Below are positions 16,101 through 25,747 of a stretch of DNA of 37,340 nucleotides, one piece after another. The DNA is from DASSKF01 sp035690725 (GTDB lineage: Bacteria > Actinomycetota > Actinomycetes > Actinomycetales > Dermatophilaceae). The translations under genes and the position numbers were made by a program. Under the pieces are notes generated by a model. That model was not told where the DNA came from and did no database searches. It worked only from the letters and a program-made list of their open reading frames with translations. The stretch's first letter is position 1. Every line of letters begins with the position of its first letter. The DNA is taken from assembly GCA_035690725.1 (NCBI GenBank), contig DASSKF010000002.1, forward strand, positions 1-37,340. Direction: 5' to 3'.

Positions 16101-17203
16101 TTGGCCCCCATGGCCGCGACGGCGTCGGTGACCAGTTGGCGTCCGCTGTCGCTCAGCGGGGCCGATCCGGCGGCCTCGGCCGCGACCTGCTGCCCCTCGG
16201 CGCTGCTGATGTAGCCAAGCCACGCCTTGGCCACCTTCGTCGTCTGCGGGTCGTCGTAGGCGGTGCAGTAGAGCTGGTAGGAGGCCAGCACGATCGGGTA
16301 GGTCCCGGCCTGGGTCGTGGTGCGCTCCAGGTCCAGTGCCGCGTCGTACCTGCCTCGGCCGTCCACCCGCGAGGAGGCGTCCACGATGCGGGCGGCGCTG
16401 TCGGCACTGGCCGCGACGTACTCGGATCCCACCTTCACCCTCACCGAGGGGAGGTCCCCGATCTGGCTGTGGTCGGCATACCCGATGGCGCCGTTGCCGC
16501 TCCGGATGGCTTGCACGACACCGGTGGTGCCCTTCGCCGCCTCGCCGCCGCCGGTCGGCCAGGTTCCCGCGACCTCGTGCGGCCAGGCGTTCGGCGCGGC
16601 CTGCGCGAGGTAGTCGGTGAAGTTCTCGGTGGTGCCCGAGTCGTCGGAGCGGTGGACGGGGGTGATGCGGGTGCCCGGCAGGTCGGCGCCCGGGTTGTGC
16701 TTGGCGATCGCCGGGTCGTCCCACGTCGTGACCTCGCCCGAGAAGATCTTCGCGAGCGTCGTCGGAGCGAGCCGCAGGTTGTCGACGCCCTCCAGGTGGT
16801 AGGCCACGGAGATGGGGGACAGGTAGATGGGAACCTCGACCAGCTCGCCCGGAGCGCAGCGCTCTTGGCTCTGCTTCAGCTCATCGCCGGTGAGGTGGGC
16901 GTCGGTTCCCCCGAAGTCCACGCCGCCGGACAGGAACTGCTCCCGGCCACCGCCGGAGCCGACGGGGTCGTAGTTCACCGTCACGCCGGGGTTGGCCTGC
17001 TCGAACGTGGCTTTCCAGGCGGCGATCGCCGCGGCCTGGGCGCTCGAGCCGGCGCCCGAGATGGTCCCGGTCAGCCCGGAGCCGCCACCGGGCGCGCCGC
17101 TTGGCCCGGCAGCCGACTCGTTGGCCGCGCCGCACCCGCCGAGGGCCAGCGTCAGGACGGCCGCGGCCGGGACTGCGACCCGGCCGAGGGTGGTGCGCTT
17201 CAC
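16097..17203 (-). CDS. pstS: Phosphate-binding lipoprotein PstS
   Basis: The 368-residue extracytoplasmic receptor of the Pst importer. A basic N-terminus and hydrophobic stretch end in the lipobox L21-G-G-C24, so the mature protein is lipid-anchored at Cys24. Phosphate-binding family segments include GTISGAGSSAQAAAIAAW, DFGGTDAHL and RSDDSGTTENF, with Ser/Asp/Arg contacts typical of PstS. I chose GTG 17203 because AGAGAGG precedes it by 8 nt and it gives a standard lipoprotein signal; a start at 17239 would add 12 polar residues. It is the first gene of the operon, behind a PHO box. Confidence 0.95.
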   Translation of the reverse strand: MKRTTLGRVAVPAAAVLTLALGGCGAANESAAGPSGAPGGGSGLTGTISGAGSSAQAAAIAAWKATFEQANPGVTVNYDPVGSGGGREQFLSGGVDFGGTDAHLTGDELKQSQERCAPGELVEVPIYLSPISVAYHLEGVDNLRLAPTTLAKIFSGEVTTWDDPAIAKHNPGADLPGTRITPVHRSDDSGTTENFTDYLAQAAPNAWPHEVAGTWPTGGGEAAKGTTGVVQAIRSGNGAIGYADHSQIGDLPSVRVKVGSEYVAASADSAARIVDASSRVDGRGRYDAALDLERTTTQAGTYPIVLASYQLYCTAYDDPQTTKVAKAWLGYISSAEGQQVAAEAAGSAPLSDSGRQLVTDAVAAMGAK

Positions 17204-17269
17204 AGGCAGTGCCTCTCTGGTGTGCCGTTCGCGAGGCACCCGCTGGCGACCCCGCGTCGTACACCAAGG

Positions 17270-17275
17270 ACGCTA
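17270..17275 (-). promoter_or_regulatory. -10 hexamer (TAGCGT) of the pst promoter
   Basis: Read on the minus strand, TAGCGT fits TANNNT. The implied start site near 17263 gives a leader of about 60 nt with the AGAGAGG ribosome site. The matching -35 window (17293-17298, GACCGG) is poor, as expected for an activator-dependent promoter. Confidence 0.6.
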
Positions 17276-17302
17276 GGCAGTGCAGGTGTCCGCCGGTCAC
17301 CG

Positions 17303-17324
17303 GCGAGGTGAACGGGGGGTGAAC
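17303..17324 (-). promoter_or_regulatory. PHO box (PhoP-binding direct repeats) upstream of pstS
   Basis: Two direct-repeat units of exactly 11 nt, both starting GTTCACC (17324-17314 and 17313-17303 on the minus strand). Streptomyces-type PHO boxes consist of 11-nt units with a GTTCACC core. The box ends next to the expected -35 of the TAGCGT promoter, the normal position for activation by PhoP under phosphate starvation. phoR-phoP themselves are not in the window. Confidence 0.8.
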
Positions 17325-17352
17325 ACCGGGGGACGTCTCGCCGGCCGGACCA

Positions 17353-18353
17353 TCAGGGCCGGTGCCGCTCTGCCGCCACCACCCGGGTGTGCGCCCCGGT
17401 GCCGCGCAGGTGGACGACGAGCGCCTCCCCCTTGGCCACGGCCGACTTGGCCGACTCCCCACGCGCACGCCGCAGCAGCTCGGCCACGTCGCCCTCGGCG
17501 ATCTCGGCCAGGGCCTCGAGCAGGTCGGGGAGCACCTCACCGTGGGTGCACAGGACGAGCGCGCGCCCTCTGTCGAGGACGTCGCCCAACAGGTCGGCGG
17601 GCGTGCGGGACGCCGTGCCACCGGCAGCCGCCTCGACCGAGAGCTCCTCGGCGGCAACGGTTTCCACCCCCGGGCACGTGCTCAGGTCCAGCACCGAGTC
17701 CACGCAGCGTGTGGCGGACGAGGTGACGACCTGACCGACGCCGAAGGGGGTCAGGAGCGGTGCCAGCTGGCGCGCACGTCGACGTCCCTTGGCCGAGAGC
17801 GGCCGGTCCCGGTCGGGGCCGGACCAGCGGGAGCGCGGGCGGGCGTGCGCGTGGCGCAGCAGCACCAGCGGCCAGGTCGGTAGCGCCGCGTCGCGTTCGG
17901 CGCGGACGAGTGCGCGCAGCTGCTCACGGTCGTGGGCGTAGCTGAGCCGGCGATCGGCCTCGGACGCCGTCAGCCAGACGACCTCGTCGACCTCGTGCAG
18001 CAGCTCGCCGCCTCCGCCCACGACGGCACCGGCCCAGTAGCGGACCTGCTTGGTGCGCCACCCGGACGAGGTGGTGGTCCGGTAGCGCGCCCCCGGCAGC
18101 GGCTGGCCCAGCCGGACGGTGAGGCCGGTCTCCTCGAGGACCTCGCGGACGGCGGCCGCGCACCAGCCCTCGCCCGGGTCGAGCTTGCCCTTGGGCCACG
18201 ACCAGTCGTCGTAACGCGGCCGGTGGACCAGTCCCACCTCGAGCACGCCGGCCCGGCGGCGCCACGGCACCGCGCCGGCGGCGCGCACGGTGGTGCCTCC
18301 GGCCAACGCGGCCCGCCACCCGGTCTCGTGGGACGGCTCGCCGTCCGCGCCGG

Positions 18354-18357
<4 letters not shown>
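17353..18357 (-). CDS. mutT1: MutT1-like Nudix hydrolase with C-terminal histidine phosphatase domain
   Basis: A 334-residue two-domain cytoplasmic enzyme. The N-terminal Nudix domain holds the family box (GKLDPGEG followed by REVLEETGL), for hydrolysis of oxidised nucleotides such as 8-oxo-GTP or 8-oxo-dGTP, or of dinucleoside polyphosphates. The C-terminal domain (from about residue 170) begins with LVLLRHAHARPRS, the RHA variant of the histidine-phosphatase motif, with CTHGE supplying the second catalytic His. Mycobacterial MutT1 has the same fusion and also sits next to ppk1. The ATG at 18357 overlaps the ppk stop (ATGA), so the pair is coupled. Confidence 0.92.
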
Positions 18358-20615
<2,258 letters not shown>

Positions 20616-20621
20616 GGGCCT

Positions 20622-20627
20622 ACTGTG
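20622..20627 (-). promoter_or_regulatory. Probable -10 hexamer (CACAGT) of leaderless ppk-mutT1
   Basis: CACAGT keeps the key A2 and T6 of the -10 but has C at position 1. Six bases separate it from the ppk ATG at 20615, with no Shine-Dalgarno between. It lies in the 38-bp gap after the mshD stop, so the pair may also be read through from mshD. Confidence 0.4.
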
Positions 20628-20653
20628 TCACGGGCCCCACGGAGGCGCGCCTG

Positions 20654-21628
20654 TCACGTGCCGGCGTCCGGCGCTGCATACATGACGTCCACCGCGGAGC
20701 GCTCGAACCCCAGCCGCGCGTAGGTGGCCAGGGCGGCCTCGTTGTCCCCGTCGACGTAGAGCGTGGCCTCCTCCAGGCCCAGGGAGCGCAGGTGCTGCAG
20801 GCCGAGGAGCGTCACCGCCTTGCCCAGTCCCCGCCCCTGGTATGCCGGGTCCACACCGACGACGTAGACCTCACCAGAGGTGGGGCGACCCTGTCCGTCC
20901 TCCGGTGGTTCGACCTTCGTCCAGTGGAAGGCCGCCAGCGTGGCGGCCGGCGCGGACGGGTCGGTGGTGTCGTCGACGAGGATGAAGCCCTTGGCGTCGA
21001 ACCACGGCTCGGCCATCCGCTGGTCCAGGTCCGCGCGGCTCATCCGCCCCTGCTCGGCGTGCGAGGCGAAGGCACGGGCGTTGACCCGGAGCCACGCCTC
21101 CTCGTCCGACTCGGGACCTGTCCTGCCCGCCTCGAAGGAGCGGGCCACGAAGCCGTCCGGCAGGCCGGCTGCGGGCAGCTCGCTCCACTCCCCGCGCAGT
21201 GGCCGCCGCATCTGCCACAGCTGCCGAACGCTGCGCAGCCCGGCCGAGGCGGCCAGGGCGCGGGCGGCCTCGAGGTCGCCGTGGGCCCACACCCGGGTGT
21301 GGGCGTCGTCGTCGAGGACGGTGTCGAGCAGTGCCCGGCCCACCCCGCGGCGCCGCGCCCGGGGAGCGACGACGACCTCGGCGGAGGAGGAGCCGCCCTC
21401 GTCCGCGCCCGGGGTGCGTTGGGCATAGCCGAGCAGCCGGTCGCCCTCCTGCACCAGGTGGTGGACGACCTGCGGCTGCTGGTCGGCTCCCGGGCGCAGC
21501 TGGAGCAGGGTCTGTTCCGACAACGGCCGGACCTGGTCGGCGCGCGTCGCCGCGCCCGCGAGCTCGAGGACCTGCTCGACCTGCGCCGGGTCGAGCCGAG
21601 CGGCTCCGTCCACCTGCATGGACCGCAT
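20654..21628 (-). CDS. mshD: Mycothiol synthase MshD
   Basis: A 324-residue acetyltransferase performing the last step of mycothiol synthesis: acetyl transfer from acetyl-CoA to Cys-GlcN-Ins. It has two GNAT domains. The N-terminal one includes VVVAPRARRRGVGRALLDTV; the C-terminal one includes VYVVGVDPAYQGRGLGKAVT and LYVDGDNEAALATYARLGFE, the acetyl-CoA-binding signature. Length is close to other MshD proteins. The start is ATG 21628, with the in-frame ATG at 21619 as an alternative; the ribosome site is weak. mshA, the first enzyme of the pathway, lies 13.5 kb away in the same window. Confidence 0.94.
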   Translation of the reverse strand: MRSMQVDGAARLDPAQVEQVLELAGAATRADQVRPLSEQTLLQLRPGADQQPQVVHHLVQEGDRLLGYAQRTPGADEGGSSSAEVVVAPRARRRGVGRALLDTVLDDDAHTRVWAHGDLEAARALAASAGLRSVRQLWQMRRPLRGEWSELPAAGLPDGFVARSFEAGRTGPESDEEAWLRVNARAFASHAEQGRMSRADLDQRMAEPWFDAKGFILVDDTTDPSAPAATLAAFHWTKVEPPEDGQGRPTSGEVYVVGVDPAYQGRGLGKAVTLLGLQHLRSLGLEEATLYVDGDNEAALATYARLGFERSAVDVMYAAPDAGT

Positions 21629-21667
21629 TCCATCACGAGGGCCCTACCGCCGGCCCGCCCGGACCGC

Positions 21668-21673
21668 TAACCT
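21668..21673 (+). promoter_or_regulatory. Probable -10 hexamer (TAACCT) for the secreted 5'-nucleotidase
   Basis: TAACCT fits TANNNT and would give a leader of about 85 nt containing the AGGAGAG ribosome site 10-17 nt before the ATG at 21767. The intergenic region is shared with divergent mshD. Confidence 0.35.
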
Positions 21674-21766
21674 GCAGCGATCGCGGGGCCGTTCCGCGGC
21701 GCACCGGGTGCCGCGTCCACCGGGGGAGCGGTCACGGCGTTTCACCCTGAGGAGAGACAGACACCC

Positions 21767-23638
21767 ATGTCGAGAAGAAGCCGACGCCTGACCGGCGCCC
21801 TCGCGGTCAGCCTGGCCGCCACCACCGGCCTCATCGTCAGCAGCACCGCCTCCTGGGCCACCCCCGCCGGCGCGCACCACCGCGGTCAGCACGGTCACGG
21901 CCATGCCCACGGTCCTGGCCACGGCAAGCCCAACGGCCCGACGATGCCCATCCAGATCCTGTCCTTCAACGACTTCCACGGGAACCTCCAGCCGCCGGGG
22001 AGCCAGATCGTCGTCGGGCACACCCTCGACCCGGAGACCGGCGAGCCGGTCGACGTGGAGCAGTCGGCCGGTGGCGTCGCCAACCTCGCCACCCACCTCC
22101 GGGAGGCACGGCAGGGGCACCGCAACAGCATCACCGTGGCCGCGGGCGACATCGTGGGCGCCTCCCCGTTGCTGTCCGCCGCCTTCCACGACGAGCCGAC
22201 CATCGAGGCGATGAACGAGCTCGGCCTGGAGGCGACCGCGGTCGGCAACCACGAGTTCGACGAGGGATACCAGGAGATCCAGCGACTGCAGGACGGTGGC
22301 TGCCTCGACGACGGCGACGGCGAGAACAACCAGAACTCGTGCCCGACCGGCAGCTTCGCCGGGGCCGACTTCCAGTACCTCGCCGCCAACGTGACCTACG
22401 AGGGCACCGACGACACGATCCTGCCGTCCTACTGGGTCAAGAACATCCGTGGCGCCAAGATCGGCTTCATCGGGATGACCCTCGAGGACACCCCGAACAT
22501 CGTCACGGCTGCCGGTGTCGCCGGGCTGGACTTCCACGACGAGGTGGAGACGGCCAACGCCCTGGTGCCGGAGCTGCGGGCCAAGGGCGTCAACGCGATC
22601 GTCGTGCTGATCCACCAGGGCGGCTTCCCCGCGAGCGAGCAGTGGACGGCCGACGACGGCACGACCTACGCGGTCGACCCGACCTACGACTACACCTGCG
22701 GCAAGGGCGGCCACCTCGAGGACAGCTCACCGATCCTGCCGATCGCGCAGCAACTCTCGCCGGAGATCGACCTGGTCATCTCGGGGCACACCCACGAGCC
22801 CTACGTCTGCAACGTGCCCGACCCGTCGGGTGCCGACCGGCTCGTGACGTCGGCCTCGTCCTACGGCCGGCTGTTCACCGACACCGAGCTGACCTACGAC
22901 CGGCGCACCCAGGACATCGTCCGCTCCTCGGTCACGGGCACGAACATGCTGGTGTCCCGTGACGTGACGCCGGCCCCGGACCTGACCCGCCTGGTGCAGA
23001 AGTACGAGCAGCTGGTCGCCCCGATCGCGAACAAGGTGCTCGGCACGGTCACGGACCCCGTGACGCGTGAGGCCACCGCCGCCGGTGAGTCCCCGCTCGG
23101 CGACCTCATCGCCGACGCCCAGCTCGCGGACGACTCGACGGTCACGAACGGACAGGTGCCGGTCGTGGCGTTCATGAACCCCGGCGGGATCCGTGCCGAC
23201 CTCGAGGCCGGCGAGGTGACCTACGCGGACGCCTTCACGGTGCAGCCGTTCAACAACTACCTGGTGTCGCTGGACATGACCGGCGCCCAGATCTACGACC
23301 TGCTGGAGCAGCAGTGGTCCGGCAAGAACAGCGCGAGCGACCCGAAGATCCTGCAGGTGTCGGACGGCTTCAGCTACAGCTGGACCGGTGACGGCGCGAG
23401 CCGGTCGGTCGTGCCGGGCAGCGTCGTGATCAACGGCGAGGCGGTGCAGCCGGACCAGACCTACCGGGTGGTGACGAACAACTTCCTCGTCGGCGGCGGC
23501 GACGGGTTCGCCGCGTTCGCCGAGGCCGCGACCGGAGGCGTCTACTACGGCGGCCTCGACATCGACGCGTTCGCCGACTACCTGGCGGTGAACTCGCCGT
23601 ACAGCCCGACGACGCCGACACGCATCACCAAGCAGTAG
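21767..23638 (+). CDS. Secreted bifunctional 5'-nucleotidase / 2',3'-cyclic phosphodiesterase (UshA-like)
   Basis: A 623-residue exported metallophosphoesterase that releases phosphate and nucleosides outside the cell. A Sec-type signal peptide ends near residue 36 (ASWATPAGA). Then comes a His-rich segment (residues about 37-53, nine His within HHRGQHGHGHAHGPGHG), probably metal-binding. The catalytic domain has FNDFHGNL, GNHEFDEG and SGHTHEPY, the di-metal ligands. The C-terminal 5'-nucleotidase domain has NPGGIRADLEAGEVTYADAF and FNNYLV for base stacking. No membrane anchor or LPXTG sorting motif follows, so it is probably released. GAGGAGAG precedes the ATG. Its place beside ppk and pst fits phosphate scavenging, but no clear PHO box precedes it. 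Confidence 0.93.
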   Translation: MSRRSRRLTGALAVSLAATTGLIVSSTASWATPAGAHHRGQHGHGHAHGPGHGKPNGPTMPIQILSFNDFHGNLQPPGSQIVVGHTLDPETGEPVDVEQSAGGVANLATHLREARQGHRNSITVAAGDIVGASPLLSAAFHDEPTIEAMNELGLEATAVGNHEFDEGYQEIQRLQDGGCLDDGDGENNQNSCPTGSFAGADFQYLAANVTYEGTDDTILPSYWVKNIRGAKIGFIGMTLEDTPNIVTAAGVAGLDFHDEVETANALVPELRAKGVNAIVVLIHQGGFPASEQWTADDGTTYAVDPTYDYTCGKGGHLEDSSPILPIAQQLSPEIDLVISGHTHEPYVCNVPDPSGADRLVTSASSYGRLFTDTELTYDRRTQDIVRSSVTGTNMLVSRDVTPAPDLTRLVQKYEQLVAPIANKVLGTVTDPVTREATAAGESPLGDLIADAQLADDSTVTNGQVPVVAFMNPGGIRADLEAGEVTYADAFTVQPFNNYLVSLDMTGAQIYDLLEQQWSGKNSASDPKILQVSDGFSYSWTGDGASRSVVPGSVVINGEAVQPDQTYRVVTNNFLVGGGDGFAAFAEAATGGVYYGGLDIDAFADYLAVNSPYSPTTPTRITKQ

Positions 23639-23678
23639 CGCACCACCGGGCAGGAGCCCCGAGGACCTCGGGAGAAGC

Positions 23679-23719
23679 TGCGGCCGGAACGGCCCGGAGA
23701 CGGGCCCGTTCCGGCCGCA
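23679..23719. terminator. Bidirectional terminator between the nucleotidase gene and glnR
   Basis: TGCGGCCGGAACGG pairs with CCGTTCCGGCCGCA, extended by CCC/GGG, around a short loop. It sits in the 83-bp gap between convergent stops at 23638 and 23722 and is nearly symmetric, so it can act on both strands. No long T tract follows on either side. Confidence 0.75.
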
Positions 23720-23721
23720 AC

Positions 23722-24459
23722 TCATGTGCGGGGCTCGCCCACGGGGGGCGCCGGCGAGCCCTCGTCGACGGGGAGCCCGACGGCTCCCCGGCCGGCGAGC
23801 ACGAATCGGTAGCCCACGTTGCGCACGGTGCCGATGAGCGACTCCTGCTCCGGGCCGAGCTTGGCGCGCAGCCGACGCACGTGGACGTCCACGGTCCGGG
23901 TGCCCCCGAAGTAGTCGTGCCCCCACACCTCCCGCAGCAGGTGCTCCCGGGTGAACACGCGGCCGGGGTGCTGGGCGAGGTACTTGAGCAGCTCGAACTC
24001 GATGAACGTCAGGTCGAGCAGCCGGCCGCCCGCCCGTACCGCGTAGCTCGCCTCGTCGATCGTCACGTCACCGGCACGGATCGGCTCGTCGGGGCCGGGC
24101 TCGACGGCAGCGGCGCGCTCGGCCGCCAGGCGCAGCCGGGCCTCGACCTCCGCGGGACCCGCCGAGTCCAGCAGCACGTCGTCGACGCCCCAGTCGTGGC
24201 TGACGGCGCTGAGGCCGCCCTCGGTGACGACGGCCAGCAGCGGGACGGACCGCCCGCTCGCGTGCAGCATCCGGGCCAGCGAGCGCGCGGCGGCGAGCTC
24301 GCCGCGGGCGTCGACCAGGACGACGTCGGCCTCCGGAGCCTGCAGCAGTGCGGCCGGCGCGGCGTCCACGACGTCGACCCGGTGGGCGAGCAGCTCGAGC
24401 GCGGGCAGCACCTCGACGGACCGCGTCGCGAGGTGGGTGAGGAGGAGCACGCGCGCCAC
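23722..24459 (-). CDS. glnR: GlnR, orphan OmpR-family nitrogen regulator
   Basis: A 245-residue transcription factor, the global nitrogen regulator of many actinobacteria. The atypical receiver domain keeps the conserved Asp50 (VVLVDAR), while the rest of the phosphorylation pocket is altered, as in known GlnR proteins that act without a paired kinase. LLAVVTEGGLSAVSHDWGVDD and DSAGPAEVEARLRLA match Streptomyces GlnR closely. The winged-helix C-terminal domain is canonical (EFELLKYLAQHPGRVFTREHLL, WGHDYFGGTRTVDVHVRRLR, GTVRNVGYRF). The GTG at 24459 is fixed by TATCCT 7 nt upstream; the mRNA should be leaderless. It diverges from a MoaD-like gene with overlapping -10 sites. Confidence 0.93.
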   Translation of the reverse strand: MARVLLLTHLATRSVEVLPALELLAHRVDVVDAAPAALLQAPEADVVLVDARGELAAARSLARMLHASGRSVPLLAVVTEGGLSAVSHDWGVDDVLLDSAGPAEVEARLRLAAERAAAVEPGPDEPIRAGDVTIDEASYAVRAGGRLLDLTFIEFELLKYLAQHPGRVFTREHLLREVWGHDYFGGTRTVDVHVRRLRAKLGPEQESLIGTVRNVGYRFVLAGRGAVGLPVDEGSPAPPVGEPRT

Positions 24460-24465
24460 GCGGGG

Positions 24466-24472
24466 CAGGATA
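24466..24472. promoter_or_regulatory. Overlapping divergent -10 hexamers of glnR and the moaD-like gene
   Basis: On the minus strand TATCCT (24472-24467) stands 7 nt before the glnR GTG at 24459. On the plus strand CAGGAT (24466-24471) stands 6 nt before the GTG at 24478. Five base pairs belong to both hexamers. Both genes would be leaderless, and RNA polymerase could occupy only one promoter at a time. Each -35 window would fall inside the other gene's first codons. Confidence 0.6.
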
Positions 24473-24477
24473 GTGCC

Positions 24478-24774
24478 GTGAGCAGTGTGCCGAGCAGTTC
24501 CGCGCCCCAGACCGACCCCCCGGACGCGGGCGGCGCCCCGTCCGTCACCGTCCGCTACTGGGCCGGTGCCCGTGCGGCCGCCGGCGTCGACCGGGAGCAG
24601 CTGCGGGGCGGGACGGTGGCCGAGGTCCTGGACGCGGCGGTGCGGGCGCACCCGGCGCTGCGGGACGTCATACCGGCCTCGTCCGTGCTGAACGACGGGC
24701 GCACCGCGGCACCCGGGGAGCAGCTGGCGGCCGGCGCGGTCCTCGAGGTGCTCCCACCGTTCGCCGGGGGGTGA
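24478..24774 (+). CDS. MoaD/ThiS-family sulfur carrier-like protein
   Basis: A 98-residue ubiquitin-fold protein. After a polar N-terminal tail of about 20 residues, the fold starts with VTVRYWAGARAAAG and continues with VLDAAVRAHPALRDVIPASSVLNDG. It ends in PPFAGG, the C-terminal Gly-Gly that is adenylated and thiocarboxylated in sulfur carriers. It may serve molybdopterin, thiamine or another sulfur-transfer route; no partner E1 (MoeB/ThiF) or MoaE gene is in the window. GTG 24478 is the likely start because CAGGAT lies 6 nt upstream. It heads a plus-strand run with the membrane protein that starts 3 bp after its stop. Confidence 0.85.
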   Translation: MSSVPSSSAPQTDPPDAGGAPSVTVRYWAGARAAAGVDREQLRGGTVAEVLDAAVRAHPALRDVIPASSVLNDGRTAAPGEQLAAGAVLEVLPPFAGG

Positions 24775-24777
24775 GGC

Positions 24778-25605
24778 ATGATGCGCCCTATGCCGGACCA
24801 GCTCGACGGTGCCCCCGTGGCCGCGGAGCCGACCGGTGCACCGGGGGAGGCGCTGGACGACCCCCGCAGCGGCGCGCTCGTGGCCGTGGCGGCCGTGGTC
24901 GCTGCCGGTCTGGTGGTGCTGTCGGCCTTCGCGGGGCCCTGGGTCACGGCGCTGGCCGTCGCCGTCGCGGGTCTCGTGCTCGGCTGGGGGTGGCCGGACG
25001 TTCTGGACCTGCCCAGTCCGCGCGGTACCAGCGGCGTGCTGGGCGCCACGGCCCTCGCGCTCGCCGCGGCGGCGGCCGTCACCACCGACGACCCGCTCCT
25101 GCGCTGGGTCCCCGCCGCGGTCGGGGCGGGAGTGCTGCTCACCTTCGTCCACCAGCTCGCCCGGCGGGACGGACGCCCGCGTCTGGTCGCGACGGTTGCC
25201 GGGACGCTGACCGCCGTCGCCCTGCTCGCGGGCGGCACCGGCTTCGTCGGCCTCGCCCGCGTCCACCACGGGGCGGCCGTGGCCGCGGTCGCCCTCGTGG
25301 GTGTGGCCGCCGGACCGGCGCTCGACCGGGCGTGCGGTCCCGAGGGGCTGCGGGCGTGGCTGCTCCCGCTCGAGCTGGTGCTCGGCGCGGGCCTGGCGGT
25401 CCTGCTGGGGTGGTGGCTCGGCCTGCCGTGGGGCATCGCCCTGCTGCTCGGCGTCGTGTGCACCGGTCTCGCCCACGCGCTGCGCCGGGTGCTGGTGCCG
25501 CTGCCGTCGCTGGCCTCGGCACGTCCCCAGCTGACGACGGGTGTGGCGTCGGTCCTGCTCGTGGGCGTGGTCGCCTACCTCGTCTGCCGGACGCTGGTCG
25601 GCTGA
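24778..25605 (+). CDS. Multi-pass membrane protein, function unknown
   Basis: A 275-residue protein. A 30-residue polar N-terminus is followed by about eight hydrophobic segments (for example ALVAVAAVVAAGLVVLSAFA, VTALAVAVAGLVLGWGW, LELVLGAGLAVLLGWWLGL). I recognise no transport or enzyme motif. Proteins of this type are annotated as permeases or unknown membrane proteins in Actinobacteria. The start could be ATG 24778, 24781 or 24790; GGGGTGAGG just upstream fits the first. It is almost certainly co-transcribed with the MoaD-like gene. Confidence 0.75.
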   Translation: MMRPMPDQLDGAPVAAEPTGAPGEALDDPRSGALVAVAAVVAAGLVVLSAFAGPWVTALAVAVAGLVLGWGWPDVLDLPSPRGTSGVLGATALALAAAAAVTTDDPLLRWVPAAVGAGVLLTFVHQLARRDGRPRLVATVAGTLTAVALLAGGTGFVGLARVHHGAAVAAVALVGVAAGPALDRACGPEGLRAWLLPLELVLGAGLAVLLGWWLGLPWGIALLLGVVCTGLAHALRRVLVPLPSLASARPQLTTGVASVLLVGVVAYLVCRTLVG

Positions 25606-25635
25606 GCCGCCCCCGCCCGCCGGCGCCCTCGCCGT

Positions 25636-25641
25636 TAGGAT
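25636..25641 (+). promoter_or_regulatory. -10 hexamer (TAGGAT) of leaderless microprotein-nitrobindin operon
   Basis: TAGGAT is followed by exactly 7 bases and GTG 25649. No Shine-Dalgarno lies between. The same TAGG(A/C)T form precedes the starts at 28987, 31985 and 37015. Confidence 0.7.
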
Positions 25642-25648
25642 CGGCCGC

Positions 25649-25747
25649 GTGACCATCTTCTACGACGCCCTGCTGATCGTGATCACGCTGCTGATCATCT
25701 GGTTCGCCGGTTACGTGGTCTACCGGCTGAAGAACAGCGCTCGCTGA
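25649..25747 (+). CDS. 32-residue single-pass membrane microprotein
   Basis: A complete tiny reading frame: VTIFYDALLIVITLLIIW, then FAGYVVYRLKNSAR. One hydrophobic helix (about residues 4-26) is followed by a basic tail (RLKNSAR), which predicts the C-terminus inside the cell. Three points support it as a gene: TAGGAT is 7 nt before its GTG, its stop overlaps the nitrobindin ATG by one base (TGATG), and the codons fit a membrane helix. It would be the first cistron of the nitrobindin mRNA. Function unknown; it could be a membrane partner or a coupling leader. Confidence 0.65.
   Translation: MTIFYDALLIVITLLIIWFAGYVVYRLKNSAR

Noticed and set aside
21730..21752. Possible PHO box (GGTCAC and TTTCACC) before the secreted nucleotidase
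   Set aside because: The two cores are 10 nt apart instead of 11, match poorly to GTTCACC, and sit against the ribosome site downstream of the probable promoter.
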